NCBI GenBank assembly: GCA_947464365.1
Contig: CANHWS010000245.1
Coordinates: 1 to 5,225 of the forward strand
Length of the DNA: 5,225 nt
Direction of reading: 5' to 3'
DNA from: Cytophagaceae bacterium
GTDB taxonomy: Bacteria > Bacteroidota > Bacteroidia > Cytophagales > Flexibacteraceae
Both the position numbers and the translations under genes were made by a program. Positions 1 through 5,225 of this stretch are shown piece after piece. How positions within the stretch are numbered: position 1 is the first letter of the stretch; the number at the start of each line of letters is the position of its first letter. Below the pieces are notes generated by a model, which saw only the letters and a list, made by a program, of their open reading frames with translations, had not been told where the DNA came from and did not search any database.

Positions 1-531
1 GACACCACCATTGGTCCTTACTGCAAAGTCGGCGGCGAGGTTAGCAACACGGTTTTTCAGGCCTTTAGCAACAAGGGGCATGATGGTTTCCTTGGCAATA
101 GCGTCATTGGTGCCTGGTGCAACCTCGGTGCCGATACCAACAGCAGCAACCTCAAGAACAACTACCAGCAGGTCAGCATCTTTAGCTACGCCAGCAATAG
201 CCAGCGCAACACTGGGCGGCTATTCTGCGGCCTCATCATGGGCGACCATAGCAAGGCAGGCATCAATACCATGTTCAACACCGGCACTGTAGTCGGCGTC
301 GGATGCAACATCTTTGGTGGTGGTTTTCCTGCCAAACACCTTGAACCCTTCACTTGGGGCGGTTTGCAGGACGGCTATAGCCACTACAAAATCAACAAAC
401 TGATCGAGACCGAACGTATGGTGATGGCGCGCCGCAGCCTAGACCTCACACCCGAATATGAGGCCATGATGCGCTTTTTGCATACCTACATCCATGACCA
501 CGCCAAGCCAATACGGGACCTAGGGCAATAA
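1..531 (+). CDS. GlmU-like sugar nucleotidyltransferase/acyltransferase, C-terminal part (5' truncated)
   Basis: Frame 1 is open from the first base to the TAA at 529-531, giving 176 residues. The N-terminal nucleotidyltransferase half lies outside the window. The visible part is a left-handed beta-helix acyltransferase-type domain: IGPYCKVGGEV (residues 4-14), SNKGHDGFLGNSVIGAWCNLGADT (23-46, in pieces), NLKNNY (50-55), then GDHSKAGINTMFNTGTVVG (81-99) and IFGGGFP (104-110). This series matches the Bacteroidota 'alternative GlmU' family, whose members carry a sugar-1-phosphate nucleotidyltransferase domain fused to a hexapeptide-repeat domain. The likely role is cytoplasmic synthesis of an activated (amino)sugar for the envelope, but the exact substrate is not established from sequence. 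The tail (about 125-176) looks helical and charged. An ATG at 238 is internal, because the conserved helix begins well upstream. The next gene, a GT9 glycosyltransferase, follows 72 bp later on the same strand, which fits an envelope role. Family assignment is confident; the precise reaction is not. Confidence 0.9.
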   Translation, partial: DTTIGPYCKVGGEVSNTVFQAFSNKGHDGFLGNSVIGAWCNLGADTNSSNLKNNYQQVSIFSYASNSQRNTGRLFCGLIMGDHSKAGINTMFNTGTVVGVGCNIFGGGFPAKHLEPFTWGGLQDGYSHYKINKLIETERMVMARRSLDLTPEYEAMMRFLHTYIHDHAKPIRDLGQ

Positions 532-603
532 TTTAGTACATCATGGCCCTCTCTGCACCGAGCAAATATCTTTTTCAATGCCTCTAGTCCAGACGCAATT
601 CCT

Positions 604-1623
604 ATGGCCCCACCAACGATAGCACCCAAGGTCTGTATTATCCAGACAGCCTTTCCGGGGGATGTCGTTTTAGCCTTAGGGCTGGTCGAGACCATTAAGG
701 CATTGGCATCAGAGGCTACCATTCATTTTGTGGTTCGGGATGGTAACCAAGGGCTACTCAAGGACCACCCCTATATTACTCAGGTCCATGTCTGGCATAA
801 ACGTGCGGGCAAGTTTCGCTCCATTTGGGCACTCGGCAAGGTCCTCAGGGTACAGCAATTTGATGTCGTTATCAATGCCCAACGCTTCTTCAGCAGTGGG
901 TTGATTGCCTATCTGGCAGGAGCTAAAACAACGATTGGTTTCCGCAAAAATCCGCTATCGTTCCTCTATTCCCACAAGGTTGAACACAATTTCGGCCCCA
1001 CCATCCATGAGACGGACCGCAACCACGGGCTGATATTGGCTTTATGGCCCACTGCAACCAAAATTCTACCGAAGCTATATCCCAGCCCTGAGGATTTCGC
1101 GAAGGTCCAACCCTACCAAGCCTCCAAGTATATCTGTATAGCACCGGCCTCGGTCTGGTTTACCAAACAATGGCCTGCTAACCAATGGATTGATTTTCTG
1201 GATCATTGCCCGCCAAATTACAGGATTTATATCCTTGGTGGCCCAACAGAAAGGACCCTTGGCGACCAGATCATGGCCTCGACCACACATCCATCGGTCC
1301 AGAACCTTGCAGGCTCATTATCGTTCTTGGCTTCTGCTGCCCTTATGGCCAAGGCCGACATGAACTACACCTGCGATAGCGCACCACTCCATATCGCAGG
1401 GGCGATGGCTGCACCTGTGCGGGCAATATTCTGCAGCACCGTACCAGCCTTTGGTTTTGGCCCAATGTCCGCCTTTCCTCTTGGTGGCACTATCCAAACC
1501 ACAGAGACCCTCAGCTGTCGCCCCTGTGGACTGCACGGACACAAAACATGCCCCGAAGGCCATTTCCGCTGTGCCACTTCCATTGCTGCAACACAGTTGT
1601 TGGAAGCCCTGCCCTTGTCCTGA
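604..1623 (+). CDS. Glycosyltransferase family 9 protein (ADP-heptose:LPS heptosyltransferase-like)
   Basis: This complete 339-residue protein has the usual length and two-Rossmann (GT-B) layout of GT9 heptosyltransferases, which transfer heptose from ADP-heptose to the LPS inner core at the cytoplasmic face of the inner membrane. The N-terminal domain opens with a beta strand and the AFPGDVVLALGLVE motif (16-29), where D20 sits at the position of the family's catalytic Asp. The C-terminal domain shows PASVWFTKQWP (181-191), the nucleotide-binding-type YILGGPTE (209-216), NLAGSLS (234-240) and CDSAPLHIAGAMAAPVRAIF (257-276), equivalent to the usual DSGPMHLA segment. A Cys/His-rich tail follows: C305, C308, C316, C323, with H311, H313 and H320. 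ATG 604 is the only in-frame ATG between the preceding stop and the first conserved strand at residue 9. No Shine-Dalgarno is visible. The stop is TGA followed directly by TAG. Sugar specificity cannot be read from sequence; heptose is the family default. Confidence 0.9.
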   Translation: MAPPTIAPKVCIIQTAFPGDVVLALGLVETIKALASEATIHFVVRDGNQGLLKDHPYITQVHVWHKRAGKFRSIWALGKVLRVQQFDVVINAQRFFSSGLIAYLAGAKTTIGFRKNPLSFLYSHKVEHNFGPTIHETDRNHGLILALWPTATKILPKLYPSPEDFAKVQPYQASKYICIAPASVWFTKQWPANQWIDFLDHCPPNYRIYILGGPTERTLGDQIMASTTHPSVQNLAGSLSFLASAALMAKADMNYTCDSAPLHIAGAMAAPVRAIFCSTVPAFGFGPMSAFPLGGTIQTTETLSCRPCGLHGHKTCPEGHFRCATSIAATQLLEALPLS

Positions 1624-1645
1624 TAGCCTAATCATGTTTTGTCCT

Positions 1646-1653
1646 TACCTTTG
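1646..1653 (+). promoter_or_regulatory. Candidate Bacteroidota -7 promoter box upstream of gcvT
   Basis: TACCTTTG is an exact match to the TAnnTTTG -7 consensus of Bacteroidota sigma factors. It lies in the 172-bp gap between the GT9 gene and gcvT, in the right orientation. It would place transcription start near 1659-1661 and leave a leader of about 135 nt. The weakness is the -33 element: the nearest upstream TTG (1615-1617) is about 28 bp away, too far for the usual spacing of roughly 17-23 bp. A match of this length can occur by chance. Confidence 0.3.
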
Positions 1654-1667
1654 GGAGGCGCCTACGG

Positions 1668-1699
1668 GTGTATCAAGGCAACTTTGTTGCCATCCACAC
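1668..1699 (+). other. Bulged hairpin in the leader between the GT9 gene and gcvT
   Basis: The core is a perfect 6-bp inverted repeat, GGCAAC (1677-1682) and GTTGCC (1686-1691), around a TTT loop. It extends outward with AT/AT pairs (1672-1673 with 1692-1693) across a CAA bulge, then GTGT (1668-1671) with ACAC (1696-1699) across a CC bulge, making about 12 pairs in all. No U-run follows, so it is not a classic intrinsic terminator. It may instead be a structured 5' leader of gcvT, or a 3' hairpin of the GT9 transcript. I could not match it to the glycine or tetrahydrofolate riboswitch cores that might be expected before a gcv gene. Confidence 0.4.
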
Positions 1700-1795
1700 T
1701 TCAGGAATCTACAGCAGAATAGTCAGGGCCTAGATTAAGGTCCAGAGCCAACCCTGCCCCTACCAATACACCATCACAACAGCATCCTCATCATT

Positions 1796-2905
1796 ATGTC
1801 GGCAGCCGAGACAACAGTCAAAACCATCACCCTCAACGACCTACACATTAGCCTAGGCGCCAAAATGATGCCATTTGCAGGCTTCAATATGCCTGTACGC
1901 TATTCGTCTGACCTAGACGAGCACCACACTGTACGCAATGCTGTGGGTGTTTTTGATGTCTCTCACATGGGCGAGTTCGTTGTGGAAGGCCCGCATGCGC
2001 TGGACCTCATCCAACGCGTCACGACCAATGATGTTAGCCTCCTGACCGACAACAAAATCCAGTACAGCTGCATGACCAATGCAGAAGGTGGCATCGTAGA
2101 TGACCTACTGGTCTATCGCTTCAGTGCCGAACAATACCTTTTGGTAGTCAATGCGGGTAACATCGACAAGGACTGGGCCTGGATCAACCAAAACAACACC
2201 AATGGTGCCACCCTCCGGAACCTATCAGACGAGTGGTCCTTATTCGCTGTACAAGGCCCCAAAGCCATTGAAGCCCTCCAGCCCCTCACCACTGCCGACC
2301 TGAGTGCCATTAGCTATTACACATGCGTGGTGGATACCTTGGCAGGGATACCTGGTGTCCTGATCTCAGCAACAGGATATACAGGCGCTGGCGGATTTGA
2401 ACTCTATGTCAAAAACGCCAATGCCCTTGAGGTCTGGAATGCCATTTTCGCAGCTGGTGCCCCATTTGGCATCAAGCCGATTGGCCTTGGCGCAAGGGAT
2501 ACCCTACGCCTCGAGATGGGCTTCTGCCTTTATGGCAACGACATCACCGACACGACCAGCCCACTCGAAGCTGGCCTAGGTTGGGTCACCAAGTTCAGCA
2601 AGGATTTTAATGCCAAACCTATCCTTGAGGCACAAAAAACAGCTGGACTGACACGTAAATTGGTTGGTTTCAAACTGTTGGAGCGCGCCATCCCACGCAG
2701 CCACTACCCGATCACAGATGGTGCTGGCAACACGATCGGCGAGGTCACCTCTGGCACACAAAGTCCCACCTTAGGCTATGGCATCGGCATGGGCTATGTC
2801 ACGGTCGAGCACAGCAAACCAGGGTCCAGCATCGCGATAGAAATCAGGGGAAAACAAGTCCCAGCTGAAGTCGTTAAACTACCATTCGTGGCCAAAGCAA
2901 ACTAA
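1796..2905 (+). CDS. gcvT: Aminomethyltransferase, glycine cleavage system T protein
   Basis: GcvT acts in the cytoplasm. It takes the aminomethyl group held on lipoyl-H-protein and passes the carbon to tetrahydrofolate, releasing ammonia and giving 5,10-methylene-THF (EC 2.1.2.10). The 369 residues match the usual length. Motifs run in family order: LGAKMMPFAGFNMPVRY (20-36), GVFDVSHMGEF (51-61), TNDVSLL (77-83), NAEGGIVDDLLVYR (95-108) with the conserved folate-site Asp at 102, VVNAGNIDKD (117-126), ATGYTGAGGFELY (192-204), GARDTLRLEMG (232-242), PLEAGLGWVTK (256-266) and GEVTSGTQSPTLGYGIGMGYV (315-335, in pieces). ATG 1796 gives a typical short lead before the first motif; no Shine-Dalgarno precedes it. 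The partner genes gcvH and gcvP are not in the window, so the system is encoded at dispersed loci or beyond the edges. comB follows after 55 bp and could share the transcript. Confidence 0.97.
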   Translation: MSAAETTVKTITLNDLHISLGAKMMPFAGFNMPVRYSSDLDEHHTVRNAVGVFDVSHMGEFVVEGPHALDLIQRVTTNDVSLLTDNKIQYSCMTNAEGGIVDDLLVYRFSAEQYLLVVNAGNIDKDWAWINQNNTNGATLRNLSDEWSLFAVQGPKAIEALQPLTTADLSAISYYTCVVDTLAGIPGVLISATGYTGAGGFELYVKNANALEVWNAIFAAGAPFGIKPIGLGARDTLRLEMGFCLYGNDITDTTSPLEAGLGWVTKFSKDFNAKPILEAQKTAGLTRKLVGFKLLERAIPRSHYPITDGAGNTIGEVTSGTQSPTLGYGIGMGYVTVEHSKPGSSIAIEIRGKQVPAEVVKLPFVAKAN

Positions 2906-2960
2906 ATCCCGACCTCAAGCCAATCTGTCTGACCAATAACAAACTCCTAACCCCACCCTG

Positions 2961-3683
2961 ATGCCCAAAATCGACGTTTGCCATAGTCCTACCCTACTTC
3001 AACACTATCAACTGGCCGGCAAATGTGTGGTGATTATTGACATCTTGAGGGCAACCTCGACCATCGTAGCAGGGTTGGGATACGGTATCCGATCTTTCTA
3101 CCCAGTTGCCACGCTCGACGAATGCCGCACGCTAGGCAACCAAGGTTACCTAACCGCAGCAGAACGTGAAGGCATCAAAGAAGCAGGATTTGATCTCGGC
3201 AATTCGCCCTTAGCGCTAGAGCGTCCAGACTTCATCGGCAAGGACATCGCAATCACTACGACAAATGGCACGGTAGCCTTGCACGAAAGCAGAGCTGCCA
3301 AAACCATATTGGCCGCTGGTTTTATCAATCTCGACGCTACATGCCAGTATCTAGCCAATCAAGAAGACGATGTTTTGATGGTCTGTGCAGGCTGGAAGGG
3401 ACTACCAAGTGCCGAGGATACCCTTTTTGCAGGAGCAGTTGCAGATTTATTGATCAACGATGTAAGCTATTACCACCTATTTCAGGCCACATCAGATGCG
3501 GCCCACATGGCCATAGCGTACCATCATCAGTCAGCTGGCAACTACAAGGCCTACCTTAAAGATTGCAGCCACGTCACTAGGCTGGCCCATCTAGGCATAG
3601 GAGACGACATAAACTTTTGCCTTACAGCCAACACGCATAACCTAGTTGCAGGGCTCATGGATAACCATTTGGTCAGACTCTAG
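2961..3683 (+). CDS. comB: 2-phosphosulfolactate phosphatase (ComB family)
   Basis: ComB is a Mg-dependent phosphatase that converts 2-phosphosulfolactate to 3-sulfolactate (EC 3.1.3.71). It was defined in coenzyme M synthesis in methanogens, but homologues occur in many bacteria. The 240-residue length fits the family. Diagnostic stretches are IDILRATSTIVAGLGYG (26-42), the ligand-site-like LTAAEREGIKEAGFDLGNSP (64-83), TTTNGTVAL (99-107), VCAGWKGLPSAEDTLFAGAV (141-160) and the C-terminal CSHVTRLAHLGIGDDINFCL (202-221). The start ATG lies 55 bp after the gcvT stop, on the same strand, with a C-rich upstream sequence and no Shine-Dalgarno. A strong terminator begins 24 bp after the stop. Family assignment is firm. 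The physiological role here is unclear: no sulfolactate synthase (comA) or dehydrogenase gene is nearby, and the true substrate could differ in this lineage. Confidence 0.92.
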   Translation: MPKIDVCHSPTLLQHYQLAGKCVVIIDILRATSTIVAGLGYGIRSFYPVATLDECRTLGNQGYLTAAEREGIKEAGFDLGNSPLALERPDFIGKDIAITTTNGTVALHESRAAKTILAAGFINLDATCQYLANQEDDVLMVCAGWKGLPSAEDTLFAGAVADLLINDVSYYHLFQATSDAAHMAIAYHHQSAGNYKAYLKDCSHVTRLAHLGIGDDINFCLTANTHNLVAGLMDNHLVRL

Positions 3684-3707
3684 ACAGCCCATACCGTATG
3701 TAAAATG

Positions 3708-3743
3708 AAAGCCCTTGTCCTGAATTGCCAGAACAAGGGCTTT
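3708..3743. terminator. Bidirectional intrinsic terminator between comB and fabG
   Basis: AAAGCCCTTGT (3708-3718) and ACAAGGGCTTT (3733-3743) form a perfect 11-bp stem. After a single C·A mismatch it continues with CTG/CAG (3720-3722 with 3729-3731), closing on a 6-nt loop. On the plus strand the stem runs into TTTTGATTT; on the minus strand it runs into a T-rich CATTTTA. It sits in the 109-bp gap between convergent genes, which suits a terminator serving both. Confidence 0.85.
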
Positions 3744-3792
3744 TGATTTAGTAGCGGAAACAATTGGGGATGTTAAGGCCACACAAAAGAAA

Positions 3793-4539
3793 CTAGGTCA
3801 GAAGGCCACCATCTACTTGCAGAACTTGGCCTGTAACATAACTGCTAAGGTCAGACCCGAGAAAAACTACGGCATTGGCAACCTCTACTGGGTCACCACC
3901 ACGCTTCAGTGGTATTCCCTTAGTCCACTCATCCTTAATCTTCTCGTCCAGGACTGCAGTCATCTCGGTCTCAATAAAGCCAGGTGCAACAGCATTACAG
4001 CGGATCCCACGTGAACCTAGTTCCAGAGCAACCGACTTGGTAAAACCAATAATGCCTGCCTTACTAGCTGCATAGTTCGCCTGCCCAGCATTACCCTTAA
4101 TGCCAACGATGCTCGTGATGTTGACAATACTGCCAGACTTCTGTTTCATCAGATGCTTAAGGCTAGCTTTGGTCATGTTGAAGCAACTTTTGAGGTTGGT
4201 GTTCACGACAGTATCCCATTGCTCCTCACTCATCCGCATCAGCAGGCCATCTTTCGTGATACCAGCATTATTAACAATGATGTCAAGGCCACCAAAATCA
4301 GCCAAAACAGCTGTCAGGAGTGCTTCTGCTTCAGCCATATTAGCTGCATCGCTGCGGTAGGCCTTGGCCTTTACGCCTGCTGCCTCCAACTCTGCTTGTA
4401 ACTCAAGCGCCTTGGCTTCGCTACTGAGGTAGGTAAAAGCAACAGCAGCACCTTGCGCTGCATAAGTGGTGGCAATGCTACGACCGATGCCTTTGCTTGC
4501 ACCAGTTATCAACGCAATTTTTCCGGTTAGTAAGCCCAA
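3793..4539 (-). CDS. fabG: 3-oxoacyl-[acyl-carrier-protein] reductase FabG (SDR family)
   Basis: FabG catalyses the NADPH-dependent reduction of 3-oxoacyl-ACP to 3-hydroxyacyl-ACP in fatty acid elongation (EC 1.1.1.100), in the cytoplasm and usually as a tetramer. The 248 residues match the family length. Visible features are the cofactor motif TGASKGIG (12-19), NNAG (90-93), and the active-site set N115 (NTNLKS), S143 (NITSIVG), Y156 and K160 (YAASK). PGFIETEM (186-193) and the C-terminal GQVLQVDGGLLT (237-248) follow. The start is a TTG at 4539-4537. No in-frame ATG lies between it and the upstream in-frame stop (rc of 4621-4623), and the sequence from GLLTGKIALITG fits the normal FabG N-terminus exactly. 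No Shine-Dalgarno precedes it. The barrel gene ends 70 bp upstream on the same strand, and comB converges from the other side. Another SDR reductase is possible, but the C-terminus and overall pattern favour FabG. Confidence 0.93.
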   Translation of the reverse strand: MGLLTGKIALITGASKGIGRSIATTYAAQGAAVAFTYLSSEAKALELQAELEAAGVKAKAYRSDAANMAEAEALLTAVLADFGGLDIIVNNAGITKDGLLMRMSEEQWDTVVNTNLKSCFNMTKASLKHLMKQKSGSIVNITSIVGIKGNAGQANYAASKAGIIGFTKSVALELGSRGIRCNAVAPGFIETEMTAVLDEKIKDEWTKGIPLKRGGDPVEVANAVVFLGSDLSSYVTGQVLQVDGGLLT

Positions 4540-4568
4540 TGTCTTATATCTGAGGGTTTGTACGACAC

Positions 4569-4594
4569 AAAAAATAGCCCTATAATAATGGCTA
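4569..4594 (-). terminator. Weak candidate terminator after the barrel gene
   Basis: Read on the minus strand, TAGCC (4594-4590) pairs with GGCTA (4579-4575) around a 10-nt AT-rich loop and is followed directly by six T residues (4574-4569). The position, about 15 bp after the barrel gene's stop and 30 bp before the fabG start, suits a terminator or attenuator. The stem is only 5 bp, so termination may be partial or absent. If it works, fabG would need its own promoter within this short gap. Confidence 0.35.
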
Positions 4595-4609
4595 GAGATG
4601 CCGCAAAGG

Positions 4610-5225
4610 TCAATAAAATTTCAGGATTTTGTCAGCAATTCCATACCGATCGATAAAAAAACGCGCAGTAAAGGTGGTATTAAACTGATGCCTGTCTAGC
4701 TCTGTACGAGGATTGATGGTCACGACATAATAGTCAGCATGTAATCCTACGGCACCAGTCAGCATAAACCGAGGGGTAGCTAATAGGCTAAGATTCAAGT
4801 TCCAGTCTAGGCCACTAAGTGTGCGACTAGCAACCACAAACTCCTTGTCGTCATAAAAACGGCGAAAAGGTGCTACAGAAAGACCGGCGCGCAAGGATGA
4901 CTCCGCACCAATACGTATCGGCCAAACCAAACCCACCATACCCGTGAACACCGTGGCATTGAACTGGGAGGAAGCCGCCAACTCACGGGTCAACATTCCT
5001 TGCACATAGAGCTCCAAACGCCCAACCTGTCCTCTATGACCAGCCAATAAATCAAAGTCAAAGGCGGGCCTAGACCGATCATTAAACGTAGCCTTGAGCC
5101 TAGGACCATAGTACCAACCAACACCAGAACGCCACTCTTGTCCCACATCCAACCTAATAGCATTTGTGGCCAAAAATCCTGAACCTAACTGGTTAAAGGC
5201 AGCATTGGTACTTACAACAGCTCCA
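4610..5225 (-). CDS. Predicted outer-membrane beta-barrel protein, C-terminal part (5' end beyond window)
   Basis: The reading frame is open from the right window edge to the TGA at 4612-4610, giving 204 visible residues. The TTG at 5173 is unlikely to be the true start, because the frame continues upstream with no stop (…FNQLGSGFLATNAIRLDVG). The protein has no catalytic motif that I recognise. It shows short alternating polar/hydrophobic stretches separated by turns, for example ELYVQGMLTREL, SSLRAGLSVAPFRRFY, WNLNLSLLATPRFMLTGAVGL and FNTTFTARFFIDRYG, and it is rich in aromatics. It ends in KILKFY, with a C-terminal aromatic residue as in many outer-membrane proteins. These traits suggest membrane beta strands, but no specific family can be named. 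The signal peptide, if any, is outside the window. fabG lies 70 bp downstream on the same strand. A soluble beta-rich protein is the main alternative. Confidence 0.65.
   Translation of the reverse strand, partial: GAVVSTNAAFNQLGSGFLATNAIRLDVGQEWRSGVGWYYGPRLKATFNDRSRPAFDFDLLAGHRGQVGRLELYVQGMLTRELAASSQFNATVFTGMVGLVWPIRIGAESSLRAGLSVAPFRRFYDDKEFVVASRTLSGLDWNLNLSLLATPRFMLTGAVGLHADYYVVTINPRTELDRHQFNTTFTARFFIDRYGIADKILKFY

Noticed and set aside
567..574. TATCTTTT, one mismatch from the TAnnTTTG -7 box, 30 bp before the GT9 start.
   Set aside because: It lacks the final G and any TTTG at the -33 distance; too weak to list as a promoter.
1318..1635. A 105-codon open frame on the minus strand, opposite the 3' end of the GT9 gene.
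   Set aside because: It lies wholly antisense to a gene with clear family motifs, and its translation has no recognisable domain.
1656..1663. 8-bp palindrome AGGCGCCT upstream of gcvT.
   Set aside because: It is short and isolated, has no second copy nearby, and gives no basis for an operator call.
1611..3723. A 13-base direct repeat, GCCCTTGTCCTGA, at 1611-1623 (end of the GT9 gene) and 3711-3723 (left arm of the comB terminator).
   Set aside because: One 13-base match in about 5 kb is not far from chance expectation, and the flanks share nothing further.
4569..4576. Minus-strand TA followed by six T and a G, resembling a -7 box for fabG.
   Set aside because: The spacing is off by one base from TAnnTTTG and the sequence is better explained as the U-run of the weak terminator.
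4558..4586. Sigma70-like pair on the plus strand: TTGTAC (4558-4563), 17 bp, TATAAT (4581-4586).
   Set aside because: It points antisense to the barrel gene, Bacteroidota use a different promoter consensus, and the TATAAT lies in the loop of the AT-rich candidate terminator.

Overview
The window looks like ordinary chromosomal, housekeeping-type DNA from a Gram-negative member of the Bacteroidota. Four things support this. The first gene matches the GlmU-like nucleotidyltransferase/acyltransferase family typical of that phylum. A heptosyltransferase-like GT9 enzyme and a predicted outer-membrane barrel imply an LPS-bearing outer membrane. None of the four visible start codons has a Shine-Dalgarno sequence. 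One candidate promoter box fits the Bacteroidota -7 consensus TAnnTTTG. I cannot name a genus.

Layout. Bases 1-531 (+) hold the C-terminal left-handed beta-helix part of the GlmU-like protein, cut by the window edge. After 72 bp comes a complete GT9 glycosyltransferase (604-1623, +). A 172-bp gap follows, with a candidate promoter box and a bulged hairpin. Then come gcvT, the glycine-cleavage aminomethyltransferase (1796-2905, +), and comB, 2-phosphosulfolactate phosphatase (2961-3683, +), 55 bp apart and possibly co-transcribed. A strong, probably bidirectional terminator (3708-3743) separates comB from a convergent minus-strand pair: fabG (3793-4539, TTG start) and, upstream of it on the same strand, the 3' part of a predicted outer-membrane beta-barrel gene (4610 to the window end).

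How the genes fit together. The GlmU-like protein and GT9 enzyme probably both serve cell-envelope glycan or LPS synthesis. FabG makes fatty acids, which feed lipid A and phospholipids, and the barrel is an envelope protein. GcvT (one-carbon metabolism) and ComB (sulfonate metabolism) have no obvious link to these or to each other. No mobile element, CRISPR array, tRNA, rRNA or phage gene was seen, and no gap between genes exceeds 172 bp.

I found no convincing undescribed system. The points most worth a second look are ComB in an organism that is presumably not a methanogen, the structured leader upstream of gcvT, the TTG start of fabG, and the unidentified barrel protein.
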